64,000 nucleotides of DNA from a bacterium 1XD21-13 (GTDB taxonomy: Bacteria; Bacillota; Clostridia; Lachnospirales; Lachnospiraceae): the NCBI GenBank assembly GCA_009917555.1, contig QZDX01000011.1, positions 62,001 through 126,000 of the forward strand, in the 5' to 3' direction. The position numbers and the translations under genes are program-made. The notes beneath the pieces were generated by a model that was not told where the DNA came from, did no database searches, and saw only the letters and a list, made by a program, of their open reading frames with translations. This document shows positions 35,794-44,814 of this stretch, piece after piece (within the stretch, counting starts at the first letter, position 1; each line of letters begins with the position of its first letter).

Positions 35794-36720
35794 ATGTACT
35801 ATTTTATCGTAAATCCCGGTTCACGCTCCGGCAACGGTAAGGTTGTCTGGCAGACCGTGGAGGAGATACTGGAGCAGAAGCAGGCAGAATACCGAGTGTA
35901 TTTTACCTCTTACCGTTATCATGCAACGAAGCTGGCCAGAGAAATCACCTCAAGGGGCGAAAAGCTGACCCTTGTGACTGTGGGCGGGGACGGCACTGTC
36001 AATGAGGTGGTTGACGGCATCCAGGATTTTTCCAAGGTTACCTTTGGCTATATTCCCACCGGCTCCAGCAATGATTTCGCCAGAAGCTTAGGGCTTCCCT
36101 CCACACCGGAGGCTGCTCTTCATAATATCTTACATCCCACCTATTTTCGGAGGATTGATCTGGGGCTTATTTCCTACGGCTCCTGGACACGGCGGTTTGC
36201 CGGAAGCTGCGGCTGCGGCTTTGACGCCGCTGTGTGCCAGGAGGCCCTTGGTTCTCCCATTAAGAACGCCCTGAACCATTTTAAGCTTGGCAAGCTGACC
36301 TATGTGGGGATTGCTCTGAAGCAGATCCTTCTGTTCCGGCCGGTTCCTGTGAGCCTTATTCTGGATCAGCACAAAAAGCTGCGCTTTCCCCGCACTTATT
36401 TTCTCTCTGCCCTCAACTGCCCCTATGAGGGAGGCGGATTGAAAATGTGCCCCAAGGCCAAGGCGGACGATGGTTTCCTCAATGTGTGCGTGGTAGAAGG
36501 CTTAAGCAAGCTGACCATTGCTCTTATGTTCCCCACGGCCTACCGGGGATGGCACAATATTTTCCGGGGAATTCACCAGTATCAAGTACGGTCTCTGGAA
36601 ATACGGCCGGAGAAGCCTCTGCCCTTCCACACAGACGGAGAGCCTTATGCGCCGGAGGATGTGCTTAAGGTATCCTGCCTTCCGGGGATGCTTACTATCA
36701 TTGGAGGAAAGCGAAGCTAA
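35794..36720 (+). CDS. Diacylglycerol/lipid kinase family protein (YegS/DgkB-like)
   Basis: 308 aa. I start at 35794 (GAGGGGAAGGAA upstream; MYYFIVNPGSRSGNGK is the usual opening), since a longer frame to 35572 runs through the promoter. The catalytic motifs GGDGTVNEVV and PTGSSNDFARSL are present. It phosphorylates diacylglycerol or a related lipid, allowing lipid recycling after lipoteichoic-acid-type synthesis. The PAP2 phosphatase gene follows with its own promoter. Confidence 0.92.
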   Translation: MYYFIVNPGSRSGNGKVVWQTVEEILEQKQAEYRVYFTSYRYHATKLAREITSRGEKLTLVTVGGDGTVNEVVDGIQDFSKVTFGYIPTGSSNDFARSLGLPSTPEAALHNILHPTYFRRIDLGLISYGSWTRRFAGSCGCGFDAAVCQEALGSPIKNALNHFKLGKLTYVGIALKQILLFRPVPVSLILDQHKKLRFPRTYFLSALNCPYEGGGLKMCPKAKADDGFLNVCVVEGLSKLTIALMFPTAYRGWHNIFRGIHQYQVRSLEIRPEKPLPFHTDGEPYAPEDVLKVSCLPGMLTIIGGKRS

Positions 36721-36777
36721 CTTATTTCTGGGAATAGCATATTTTCATAAAATTTTCTTAAAATATTCTAAAGGTCA

Positions 36778-36806
36778 TTGTATTGATTTTTTCAAAGTGA
36801 TATACT
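36778..36806 (+). promoter_or_regulatory. Promoter of the PAP2 gene
   Basis: TTGTAT (36778-36783), 17-bp spacer, TATACT (36801-36806) with an extended TG at 36798-36799. The gene starts at 36865. Confidence 0.6.
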
Positions 36807-36864
36807 TTCGTTTGAGAAAATGCCAATGATGGGATAGAAGATTTTAAGGAGAGATGATGACAGT

Positions 36865-37527
36865 ATGAAGGCTTTTTTTCAAAAGTATAAGCATGCTCTG
36901 GTTTTTCTGTATGCGCTCATCTACATGCCCTGGTTCATATGGCTGGAAGGCCGGGCCAATCTGCCTTATCATGTGATTCATGTGGGACTGGATGACTGGA
37001 TTCCCTTTTTGGAGGGATTTATTGTACCTTATCTGCTTTGGTTCCTGTATGTTCCGGCAGTTTTAATTTATTTGTTTTTCCAGTTGAAAAATAAGCGGGA
37101 ATTTTATCAGTGCTGTATTTTTCTGTTTACGGGAATGACGCTGTTTTTGATGGTATCCACCATTTACCCCAATGGGCATCTGCTTCGACCCGCATCCTTT
37201 GAGCGGCACAATATTTTTACCTTTGCCATCTCTGTTTTGTACCGGACGGACACGGCAACGAATATTTTTCCAAGCCTGCATGTGTACAATTCCCTTGGGG
37301 CGCATATTGCGATTGTCAATAATCAAAAGCTGGGACAGAACAAATGGATTCGCGGAGGTTCCTTCCTTCTCATGGTTTCCATTATCTTGTCTACCATGTT
37401 TTTGAAGCAGCATTCCGTACTGGATGTGATTGCCGGTATTCTGCTGGCGATTCTGATGGAGCAGCTGGTGTATCATACGGAGTTCTCCTTTGCCCGTTCC
37501 AGGAGACGGAAACCAGTAGGGGCCTGA
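36865..37527 (+). CDS. PAP2-family lipid phosphatase
   Basis: 220 aa with six membrane helices. Two of the three phosphatase motifs are clear: NIFPSLHVYNS (PSxH) and FLKQHSVLDV (SxxxHxxxD variant); the first KxxxxxxRP motif appears as HLLRPASFERH. These enzymes remove phosphate from lipid substrates at the outer face, for example phosphatidic acid or undecaprenyl pyrophosphate. It follows a lipid kinase, giving a kinase/phosphatase pair for lipid turnover. Confidence 0.87.
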   Translation: MKAFFQKYKHALVFLYALIYMPWFIWLEGRANLPYHVIHVGLDDWIPFLEGFIVPYLLWFLYVPAVLIYLFFQLKNKREFYQCCIFLFTGMTLFLMVSTIYPNGHLLRPASFERHNIFTFAISVLYRTDTATNIFPSLHVYNSLGAHIAIVNNQKLGQNKWIRGGSFLLMVSIILSTMFLKQHSVLDVIAGILLAILMEQLVYHTEFSFARSRRRKPVGA

Positions 37528-37602
37528 GATTTGTCGGCATAATTGTGTCATACATGAAAAAAGAGGTTATCTGCGAATTATCTTATGGAAATCAAAAAGG
37601 AG

Positions 37603-37624
37603 CTATGATATTATAAAATCATAG
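37603..37624 (+). promoter_or_regulatory. AT-rich palindrome upstream of a small gene
   Basis: CTATGAT and ATCATAG arms (37603-37609 and 37618-37624) flank an AT core, about 40 bp before the 55-aa gene. It could be an operator overlapping a -10 region; no regulator is known. Confidence 0.3.
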
Positions 37625-37665
37625 TAAAAACACTTTTCTTTATAAGGTAAAAGAGGTGAAACAAT

Positions 37666-37833
37666 ATGCCTACAAGCGAAAAAGAAATTAACTGCTATTT
37701 ATTTGACCAGCTTTCCATCCTGGAACGAATCGAAGCTGTAACAGATGATGAAAAAGCTTTAAAGCAAATAGCCATTGAACGGCGGCAGATCGAGAGAAAA
37801 TTGTATCAGAAGCCACCCCTTATAAGCGAATAA
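37666..37833 (+). CDS. Small conserved-looking hypothetical protein (55 aa)
   Basis: ATG at 37666 follows AGAGGTG by eight bases; the frame runs 55 codons to TAA and is followed 17 bp later by a clear terminator. The product is highly charged and helical (two EKEIN and DDEKALKQIAIERRQIERK stretches), with no membrane segment. Position, ribosome site and dedicated terminator make it a convincing gene. Function unknown. Confidence 0.65.
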   Translation: MPTSEKEINCYLFDQLSILERIEAVTDDEKALKQIAIERRQIERKLYQKPPLISE

Positions 37834-37850
37834 AGAATACATTTATATTT

Positions 37851-37883
37851 AGAGGATACCAAAATCTTTGGCATCCTCTTTTG
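37851..37883 (+). terminator. Rho-independent terminator after the 55-aa gene
   Basis: AGAGGATACCAAA (37851-37863) pairs with TTTGGCATCCTCT (37867-37879) with one mismatch and a 3-nt loop, followed by TTTT. Confidence 0.85.
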
Positions 37884-37914
37884 CATTTTACACACTTCAC
37901 TTGACAAACCCTAT

Positions 37915-38157
37915 TTAAACATCACCGGAAAATCTTGTTACTACTATAAAATCCGTATCCTCTTCACTCCATTTTCGCTTCCAATCTTTAAAATGGGAAT
38001 GGCAGATATTCGTCTTATTTTTTACAGCCGTATGTTCTTCCTTCACTTTATTTAAAAATTCTATCAGCTTCTCCAATTCCTCACAAGTACATTCTAAGGA
38101 TACTTCTTCCATTTTCAGCAGCTTCTCTCCGCCTCTTTCATATCCAAAAAAGGTCAT
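37915..38157 (-). CDS. Small hypothetical protein (80 aa)
   Basis: ATG at 38157 has GGCGG eight bases upstream. The product is charged (ECTCEELEKLIEFLNKVKEE forms a likely helix) and soluble. The base composition is more AT-rich than the glycan genes around. It follows two other unknown genes on the same strand, which may form a small acquired unit. No family recognised. Confidence 0.55.
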   Translation of the reverse strand: MTFFGYERGGEKLLKMEEVSLECTCEELEKLIEFLNKVKEEHTAVKNKTNICHSHFKDWKRKWSEEDTDFIVVTRFSGDV

Positions 38158-38212
38158 TTTTATTACCGCCTTTCATTCTTAGACAAATCTATTCTAAACC
38201 AATGTGACACAT

Positions 38213-38332
38213 TCATTTAATTCCTGTTTTTTCCAATACCCTTAATATCTCATCACTCATAATTATTACTGCATGCTCCGGATATCCGGTATCATCATAT
38301 GGAATGGCATAAACCTCTGCGCCCTTTTGCAA
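38213..38332 (-). CDS. Possible 39-aa small protein or gene remnant
   Basis: A TTG at 38332 follows AGGAG by five bases and opens a frame reading QKGAEVYAIPYDDTGYPEH and ending KTGIK before TGA. It begins 8 bp after the stop of the 222-aa gene, so it could be translated by coupling. The sequence looks like the C-terminus of a globular protein, so it may equally be a decayed remnant. Confidence 0.35.
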   Translation of the reverse strand: MQKGAEVYAIPYDDTGYPEHAVIIMSDEILRVLEKTGIK

Positions 38333-38340
38333 AAATACTC

Positions 38341-39009
38341 CTAAATACCAAAATGAAGAATCACCTTTTCTTCCTCCACCGCTTTCCGCAATATGTCAGC
38401 CAAAAGCTCATACTCTCTTCCAACAAAGTATTCTGCCTGTTCTGAAGTATTGTTTTGTAGATAATCCTTCATTGCCTCTAACAAGTCCTGCGCCATGTTT
38501 GAGGTTATCAGGGTTTCCCCATAATAATTGAATCCGTCCCCTTTCCTTTCCGTACTTTCCCAGTACATTTTTACCTGCTTAAATACATTATAATTTTCCA
38601 TGATAAACTGATACGGAAGCTTTATAAACGAATCCTTATAATTATTATAATGAATTTCCTCCGGAAATTCGCTGCATATAACAAACTCGTGCGGCATACA
38701 ATCCGGTGCTCTATGAATCAGGTCCGCTTCTTCCTCCAATGCCCTGTGAATCAAAGCCATAAGCTTCCTGCATTCGTTATTCTGCAAGGATTGCTTTAAC
38801 AGGCAATTCTCAAACTGCTTTAATTCCTCCCATCTTATGATTATTATGCTTTGACTAAGGCCATATTGAAGTTGTTCATCTCCGCTCCACATAAATCTAT
38901 ACCGGCACAAATCCGGTCTCATCTTTTCTATAAGCATGTCTGAAATTCTAATATACCTGGTTTCGTCGCTATCATCCGAACCGTCAAAATAAAACTTATG
39001 ATTTAACAT
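38341..39009 (-). CDS. Hypothetical protein (222 aa)
   Basis: ATG at 39009 follows GGAG. The product is soluble, acidic and has no signal peptide; I see no catalytic motif. Small acidic orphan proteins followed by further small genes often are immunity proteins of polymorphic toxin systems, but no toxin gene is visible here, so that is speculation. It is separated from the GT2 gene at 39146 by a terminator. Confidence 0.65.
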   Translation of the reverse strand: MLNHKFYFDGSDDSDETRYIRISDMLIEKMRPDLCRYRFMWSGDEQLQYGLSQSIIIIRWEELKQFENCLLKQSLQNNECRKLMALIHRALEEEADLIHRAPDCMPHEFVICSEFPEEIHYNNYKDSFIKLPYQFIMENYNVFKQVKMYWESTERKGDGFNYYGETLITSNMAQDLLEAMKDYLQNNTSEQAEYFVGREYELLADILRKAVEEEKVILHFGI

Positions 39010-39092
39010 TCTGCTTCTCCTGCAAAATTTTATAGTGTCCCCTTATCCTCTGAGGGTAACCTCCCACGATTACTATAACACTTATCATAACA

Positions 39093-39138
39093 AAAATGCT
39101 ATAGAGACGTTATTTTGTCATCCCTATAGCACATTTTT
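39093..39138 (-). terminator. Rho-independent terminator after the GT2/glf genes
   Basis: On minus, TGCTATAGGGA (39119-39130 region) pairs with TCTCTATAGCA around a 13-nt loop, followed by TTTTTG. It lies directly after the stop at 39146. Confidence 0.75.
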
Positions 39139-39145
39139 AATCATT

Positions 39146-40171
39146 TTAATTGAATCCCACAAACTTATTCGCAATTTTATAAGCCGTCTCCGAAATCTTC
39201 CGGCCGCTTCTGCCCGGCAGGTTCATACTCCTTCCCATAATCCCCCATTTCAGCTCATAGTAAAGCTTCGGGTCCTTCTTCTTCAGGTACTTCCAAAGCT
39301 CATACTTTTTCTCCAGATTTTCCTTCGTACCGGAGCGGATGGCAATGATAGAGGAAACCACCATAATAATCTCCAGGTAATTCTTCATATAATGGCGCAG
39401 CTTCCGATTGGGTATCTGCTTGGGATCTGTCAGCTTATAGTCGTCAATCATCAGATAATTTACCTTTAACTGCTGATCCAGGCGGCTGATCATCACCTTC
39501 TCATTAACCGACTGATCCTCCCGTCCAATATAATACCGATAAAAATTCACATCCATATAATACAGATATTTCACATAAGGCAGCGGATGGTATACAAAAA
39601 TATTATCCACATAGAAGGTATGCTTCGGCAGCTCCAATTCACACTCCCGCAGAAGCTTTGTCCGGTAAATCACGGAATGCATTAAAATATACTGCCCCTT
39701 CAGAAGAAACTTCACATCATCCCAGGTAAAAACACGATCCTGCGGAAATGCGGATCGGTAGCTCATAACCTTCTTGCGCTTCTGCCCTTCCTTCTCATAG
39801 ACAAAATTGCTGATCAGCATATCCACCAGCGGCCTTGCCCCCGCCAGATTTTCCAAAGTTTTCAAAATCTCCTTATAGGCGGAAATTGATACCCAGTCGT
39901 CGCTGTCCACCACTTTAAAATACAGCCCCGTGGCATTGCGAAGCCCCGTATTGACCGCCTCGCCGTGGCCTCCGTTTTCCTGGTGTACCGCCTTGATAAT
40001 GGAAGGATATTTCTCCGCATACTCATCTGCGATAGCCGCCGTTCCGTCCGTAGAGCCGTCGTCCACAATGATAATCTCTACTTCCTCGCCTCCTACCAGA
40101 AGCGAATGAATACAGTTGCGCATATAATTTTCCGAATTGTAGCATGGAATTGCAATCGATAAAAGTTTCAT
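39146..40171 (-). CDS. GT2 family glycosyltransferase
   Basis: 341 aa. The GT-A core is clear: SIAIPCYNSENYM, IIVDDGSTDGTA, QENGGHGEAVNTG and the metal-binding VVDSDDWV. The C-terminal ~130 residues are basic and have no membrane helix. It lies 14 bp after glf and so may add a galactofuranose unit from the UDP-Galf that Glf makes; this is inferred from the pairing. Confidence 0.92.
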   Translation of the reverse strand: MKLLSIAIPCYNSENYMRNCIHSLLVGGEEVEIIIVDDGSTDGTAAIADEYAEKYPSIIKAVHQENGGHGEAVNTGLRNATGLYFKVVDSDDWVSISAYKEILKTLENLAGARPLVDMLISNFVYEKEGQKRKKVMSYRSAFPQDRVFTWDDVKFLLKGQYILMHSVIYRTKLLRECELELPKHTFYVDNIFVYHPLPYVKYLYYMDVNFYRYYIGREDQSVNEKVMISRLDQQLKVNYLMIDDYKLTDPKQIPNRKLRHYMKNYLEIIMVVSSIIAIRSGTKENLEKKYELWKYLKKKDPKLYYELKWGIMGRSMNLPGRSGRKISETAYKIANKFVGFN

Positions 40172-40185
40172 ATTGTCCTCCTGTG

Positions 40186-41340
40186 TCAGTCTTTCGCCAG
40201 ACTCCTGGCCAGCGCAATCGCTTTCCCGGCCATAGCGTCTATATTATAATATTTATATTCCGCAAGCCGTCCCAATAGATGAAAATGAGAAAATCGCTCC
40301 GTAAGGGCCGCGTATCTCTCATACAGCTTATTATTTTCCGGATTCATAATTGCATAATAGGGAATCTCTCCCTCCGCTCCCGTGTAAGCAAACGGATACT
40401 CCCGCACAATCGTCGTCCCTTCCGTCTCCTGCCCGGTGAGATATTTAAATTCCGTAATCCTGGTAAACTCCTCACTCACCGTATAATTCACCACACTGTG
40501 TCCCTGATAATCAGGAATGTCAAGATGCTCAAAATCAAACCGCAGAGAGCGATAAGGCAAACGCCCGAACCGGCATCCAAACAGCTCGTCAACCGGTCCC
40601 GTATAGATCACGCTGCCGGAAAATTCTTCCCCATAGAGCAGAATCTTTCCAAGGCTTTCCGAAAGCTCCATCACATCCCTTGCGTCCACTCCCAACCGCA
40701 ACTCTATTAAGGGATGATCCAGGATTTTTTCAAACATAGGCGTATAGCCGTCGCGAGGCATTCCCTGGTATTTGTCACCGAAATACCGGTTGTCATGGGA
40801 AATTACCACCGGGACGCGGCCCGTCACCGCCGGATCGATCTCCTCCGGCTTCTGTCCCCACTGCTTCATGGTATATTTTAAGAAAATATTTTCATACACA
40901 TAGTCCGCAATCGCCTGAACCTCCGGGTCCTGCTGCTCCCGAAGCTTAAGAATCGGCACGCGCGCGCCCTCGCCGAAGGTGCTTATAAGCTTCTCTTTCA
41001 GGACCGCAGCCTTTTCCTCCCCGTAAACCTGCCTTAAGGTATTGAGATTAAAGGGCACCGGAATCAGCTTATCCCCCACCCTTGCCACCACCTCATGGCC
41101 GAAGGCGTACCACTCGGTAAAACGGGAAAGCCAGGTGTAGACCTCCTCGTCGCTTGTGTGGAAAATATGAGGTCCGTACCGGTGAATCAGGACTCCGTGG
41201 GCGTCCTCCTCGTCATAGCAGTTTCCGCCGATGTGCGCCTTTTTTTCCAGTACCAGTACGGATTTATTCTGCTCCTCCGCCAGTACTCTTGCCGCAGCAG
41301 CCCCGGCGATTCCGGAGCCTATTACGATTGCATCATACAT
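40186..41340 (-). CDS. glf: UDP-galactopyranose mutase
   Basis: 384 aa, the usual length. The FAD-binding GSGIAGAAAARVLAEE opens the protein and HIGGNCYDEED, GPHIFHTS and RYFGDKYQGMPRDGYTPMF (substrate-loop region) follow. It converts UDP-galactopyranose to UDP-galactofuranose, needed for galactofuranose-containing surface glycans. It is paired with the GT2 gene downstream. Confidence 0.96.
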   Translation of the reverse strand: MYDAIVIGSGIAGAAAARVLAEEQNKSVLVLEKKAHIGGNCYDEEDAHGVLIHRYGPHIFHTSDEEVYTWLSRFTEWYAFGHEVVARVGDKLIPVPFNLNTLRQVYGEEKAAVLKEKLISTFGEGARVPILKLREQQDPEVQAIADYVYENIFLKYTMKQWGQKPEEIDPAVTGRVPVVISHDNRYFGDKYQGMPRDGYTPMFEKILDHPLIELRLGVDARDVMELSESLGKILLYGEEFSGSVIYTGPVDELFGCRFGRLPYRSLRFDFEHLDIPDYQGHSVVNYTVSEEFTRITEFKYLTGQETEGTTIVREYPFAYTGAEGEIPYYAIMNPENNKLYERYAALTERFSHFHLLGRLAEYKYYNIDAMAGKAIALARSLAKD

Positions 41341-41391
41341 CTTTCTTCACCTCTGTGTTTATTTGCATCTATTTGGTAATCAAACTGCAAG

Positions 41392-42447
41392 CTAAAAGTG
41401 GTGCTTAAAATATTCCGTATAAGCTCCAAATGCCGCCGGAATGGAATAGCTCTCCTCCATCTGCGCCTTTTCCACAAAGAAAAATCCCTCCGGCTCCTTT
41501 TCCGGTTCCTCAATCTTCACCGCATACCCGGCCATATGCCATTCGATATGGCTGAAAATGTGCTTTGCCTCCGGTAAGGGCTGAATACGGATGGGCGACA
41601 GGCCAAGCTCCTTTACATAGTCAAGAATCTCCTGGCTATCAAACCTCCCCTCCAGATTGGGCAGCTCATAGAGGCCGGCCAGAAGTCCCTTGGGCGGCCG
41701 CTTTTTCAGCGCAGCCTTATTGTCCGAAAGCAGTACGAGAACGGTTCTGTCCTCGATGCGCCTCTTTTTGGGCGGGGTTTTCTTTGGAAGTTCCTGCTCC
41801 ACACCGTCGGCATGCGCCCTGCAAAGCTCCTTCAGAGGGCATTCCTCGCATTTCGGAGCTCCGTTCGGCACGCACACAATGGCTCCCAGTTCAATCAGGG
41901 ATTGGTTGAAATCCCCTGCGCGCTCCTTTGGAATCACAATCTGTACCTGCTCCTCAAAGCTTTTCCGCACAGACTGCTTCATAATATCCTCATAGCTTTT
42001 CTGAACCCTTGACAGGACTCGAAGCACGTTGCCGTCCACAGCCGGTCTGGGGATTCCGAAGGCAATGGAGGCGATGGCGCCTGCCGTGTAGCTTCCGATT
42101 CCGGGAAGCTTCAGAATCCGTTCAAAGTCTGCCGGCATCTCGCCGGCATTTTCTGCGGTCAGTTCTATGGCCGCTTTCTGCATATTGCGGACCCGGTTAT
42201 AATAGCCCAGGCCCTCCCACAGCTTCATCAGCCGATCCTCCGGCGCCTCCGCCAAGGCCCGAATGGTAGGCAGCTCTTTTATAAACCGCTCAAAGTACGG
42301 CTTTACGGCCTCCACCCTTGTCTGCTGAAGCATGATTTCCGATACCCACACCCGGTAAGGAGACGGGTCCTCTCGCCAGGGCAGCACCCGCGCGTGGCCG
42401 TCATACCACTCTAAAAGCGGTGTGACAATTTCCTTTAATGCTTCCAT
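41392..42447 (-). CDS. mutY: A/G-specific adenine glycosylase
   Basis: 351 aa. It shows SEIMLQQTRVEAV, the helix-hairpin-helix LPGIGSYTAGAIASIAFG, the catalytic Asp in RPAVDGNVLRVLSR and the 4Fe-4S ligands in KCEECPLKELC with an upstream Cys. The C-terminal NUDIX-like domain that reads 8-oxoG is present. It removes adenine paired with 8-oxoguanine. The ATG directly abuts the sfsA stop (TAGATG). Confidence 0.96.
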   Translation of the reverse strand: MEALKEIVTPLLEWYDGHARVLPWREDPSPYRVWVSEIMLQQTRVEAVKPYFERFIKELPTIRALAEAPEDRLMKLWEGLGYYNRVRNMQKAAIELTAENAGEMPADFERILKLPGIGSYTAGAIASIAFGIPRPAVDGNVLRVLSRVQKSYEDIMKQSVRKSFEEQVQIVIPKERAGDFNQSLIELGAIVCVPNGAPKCEECPLKELCRAHADGVEQELPKKTPPKKRRIEDRTVLVLLSDNKAALKKRPPKGLLAGLYELPNLEGRFDSQEILDYVKELGLSPIRIQPLPEAKHIFSHIEWHMAGYAVKIEEPEKEPEGFFFVEKAQMEESYSIPAAFGAYTEYFKHHF

Positions 42448-43128
42448 CTATAAACGAACCTCAACTTCCTGATCGATCGTAAGCTCATCGGGCTTCACCA
42501 GACAATCCCTGGCAAATATGCCGACGCCCTCTTTTGCCGCCCTTCGAAGCGCCTCTCCAAAGGCCGGATGCGTTGTGTCGTTGGGCTCCATAAAGCGGAC
42601 ATTTTTCATCTGAATGACAAAGAATATATATGCCTCATAGCCTGCTTTTCTGCATTCGATTAATTCCTGAATATGCTTGACGCCGCGCTCGGTGGGAGCA
42701 TCCGGGAAACGGACGATTCCCTCCTCCTCCAGAGTGACGCCCTTTACCTCCATAAAAATCTTACGCGGGCCGTCCTCAATGTAAAAGTCAAAGCGGGAAT
42801 TTCCATAGCTGCATTCCGGCTTTATCATGGCGTCCAAAGCGCAGAAACCGCTTGTGCGGAGCCATTCCGCCGTTACCTTGTTGGGCGCCTGGGAATCCAT
42901 GTTAATGAGGCGCTCGCCTTTTTTTACGGCAATCAGATCAAAAGGCGTTTTTCTCGCCGGGTTGGACTGACGCTGTATATACACTTCTGCGCCGGGTAAA
43001 AGCAGCTCTTTACATCGGCCCGTATTTTTTACATGGCAGATTTCCCGTTTTCCCGCCTGCTCCACGTAGGCGATAAAGCGGTTGGGACGCTCCAGGAAAA
43101 CTGCCTGTTCTATGTGATTGTACTTCAT
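42448..43128 (-). CDS. sfsA: DNA/RNA nuclease SfsA family protein
   Basis: 226 aa from ATG at 43128, or 230 from an upstream TTG; neither has a good ribosome site. Motifs are FIAYVEQ, KNTGRCKELLLPGAEVY, SRFDFYIED and EVKGVTLEEEG, all typical. Proposed role is a nuclease or sugar-fermentation stimulation protein; biology is poorly defined. It is the last chromosomal gene before the phage-tail element, and its leader folds strongly (43145-43235). Confidence 0.93.
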   Translation of the reverse strand: MKYNHIEQAVFLERPNRFIAYVEQAGKREICHVKNTGRCKELLLPGAEVYIQRQSNPARKTPFDLIAVKKGERLINMDSQAPNKVTAEWLRTSGFCALDAMIKPECSYGNSRFDFYIEDGPRKIFMEVKGVTLEEEGIVRFPDAPTERGVKHIQELIECRKAGYEAYIFFVIQMKNVRFMEPNDTTHPAFGEALRRAAKEGVGIFARDCLVKPDELTIDQEVEVRL

Positions 43129-43144
43129 AGTATTTTTCAATCTG

Positions 43145-43235
43145 CCTGCTGCTATACCTTAACGGACGAAGTCCGTCCATCCCGAAGGGATATGCATTAA
43201 TGGGGTACCCGCTAGGGTATACTTTGACAAGCAGG
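43145..43235 (-). other. Multi-hairpin structured leader upstream of sfsA
   Basis: Closing arms are 43145-43149 with 43231-43235 and 43153-43158 with 43216-43221. Inside are ACGGACGAAGTCCGT (43162-43176) and ATCCCGAAGGGAT (43179-43191), whose loops read TTC(G) on minus, plus GTACCCGCTAGGGTAT (43205-43220), which competes with the closing stem. UUCG-type loops on minus suggest an RNA in sfsA's 5' leader. Part of the motif recurs at 47371-47402. The rest of the gap (43236-43379) is AT-rich and shows nothing I can name. Confidence 0.6.
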
Positions 43236-43379
43236 TTCTGCCTGGACAGGATGGATAGATATTACAATATATCCCGTAAGTATGTTAGCGCAGATTTATT
43301 AACTTCCTTCTATATTTTTATTAAGATTATGTAAAGTATTTAAAATATTACATGTATTTCGAATACTTTTTAACACAAA

Positions 43380-44726
43380 TTATTCAGTTCCTGGTTCTAT
43401 CGTAAACTCATATGGATTTAACATTTCTGAAAAATTATCAGAAAAAGCTTCTAGTCTCAAAGTAAAAGGTTGTGACTCTGATATTGCTTCAAAAACTATG
43501 ATTCCATCGGTTGTATTTCCAACCAGCAAATCGCTCTCTATACTATCATAACCTTCTTCCCAGCTATATTGTTCATTATACTGTTTTCCATCTTGTGAAA
43601 TCTTGGCATTAAAAGGATATAAATGAAATACGTCTGTTCCTTCATTTTGCACTGTCACATAAACCCTTGTTTCATTCTCATCAAACTCAACTTTATTGAC
43701 TATAATTGAATAATCATGCTGTGTTTCTGTTTGATTCACATCAATAGTTGTATACGTTGGAATCTCATCTTCTGCTTCCGTGACCGGATAACTAAACTCA
43801 AAAGGTTTTATTCTTTCATCAAAATTATCAGAGCTTGCATCTAAAATCAAAGTGAACGGTTGATTTTCAATGGGCTTAAACGTTATAATCCCTTCCGTGG
43901 AATTTCCCACATGCAAATCACTCTCAAAAGTGGGGTAATCCGCTTCGTAATTATATTCTTCTGATAATTGTTTCCCATTTTGTGAAAGAACCGCATTAAA
44001 GGAATAAACATGGAACACATCTGAACCACTATTTTGAATGGAAATATAAACTCTGGTTTCTTTTTCTGCTAATTCCACTTTTTCAACAGTGATTGAGTAA
44101 TCGTACTGCGAAAGGGTTTTATTTACATCTATGGTTTCTTTTGTAGGTGAAACAGCATCTATGTAGGATACAACTTCATATTCACGGGCAATTACAAGCG
44201 GCGCCGTAACAGCTCCGCCTAAAATATTTTCACCATCCACTTCGGAATCAACCAGGCCAATAATGCGAATGTAATCACCCTGCTTCACTTCAAAATCCGT
44301 TGCAGGAATATAAACAATCGTATTTTTGTCCTGATTTTCTATATCTGTAAAGAATTGAATGGTAACTCCATTTTCATCATTTTCAGGAGTAGTAAAAACC
44401 TGTCCCACAAGTTCTACACAATGATGCAAAAACTCCTCCGTATTTGAATAAAATGTTCTTAATTGTTCATCTTTTAACGGGACGATTACATCATCCTCAT
44501 AGGTTCCTATTTCAATTTGTCCGCTTTTCCAAGTTGTTTTACCATCTCCCTGAAAATGACCATTCACAAAGGAACCTTCATAAGTCCATTCAACGCCCTC
44601 ATCGTTTTTAGCTGTAAATTTTCCCCGACCGTTTGGAATGCCATCCGTCATATCTCCCGAATACTTTCCGGTTCGGTCACCGTATGAGAGGTGCAAGGTT
44701 ATTTCCTTTCCACCGCATGCCGCCAA
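43380..44726 (-). CDS. Accessory lipoprotein with MORN repeats and two tandem domains (signal peptide out of frame)
   Basis: 448 codons from TTG 44726. N-terminal MORN-like repeats (YSGDMTDGIPNGRGKF, YEGSFVNGHFQGDGK) are followed by an OB-like region and two ~115-aa repeats that resemble each other closely (IDVNKTLSQYDYSITVEKVE and IDVNQTETQHDYSIIVNKVE). The frame opens at LAAC, a lipobox, but the Met-Lys-Lys signal peptide starting at 44775 is one base out of frame because of a run of six A (44736-44741, plus strand). Removing one base gives a normal lipoprotein. It has its own promoter and is AT-rich, like a phage moron. Confidence 0.7.
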   Translation of the reverse strand: MAACGGKEITLHLSYGDRTGKYSGDMTDGIPNGRGKFTAKNDEGVEWTYEGSFVNGHFQGDGKTTWKSGQIEIGTYEDDVIVPLKDEQLRTFYSNTEEFLHHCVELVGQVFTTPENDENGVTIQFFTDIENQDKNTIVYIPATDFEVKQGDYIRIIGLVDSEVDGENILGGAVTAPLVIAREYEVVSYIDAVSPTKETIDVNKTLSQYDYSITVEKVELAEKETRVYISIQNSGSDVFHVYSFNAVLSQNGKQLSEEYNYEADYPTFESDLHVGNSTEGIITFKPIENQPFTLILDASSDNFDERIKPFEFSYPVTEAEDEIPTYTTIDVNQTETQHDYSIIVNKVEFDENETRVYVTVQNEGTDVFHLYPFNAKISQDGKQYNEQYSWEEGYDSIESDLLVGNTTDGIIVFEAISESQPFTLRLEAFSDNFSEMLNPYEFTIEPGTE

Positions 44727-44814
44727 AGTAGATACAAAAAAGCATTATAAATACAATCCCCAATGTCTTTTTCATGCTGATACCTCCATATAATTAAGAA
44801 TTCTTGATTTTTTA

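Noticed and set aside
43215-43250. TTGACA on plus (43223-43228) as a promoter
   Set aside because: No -10 at the right distance and no gene downstream on plus; it lies in the sfsA leader fold.
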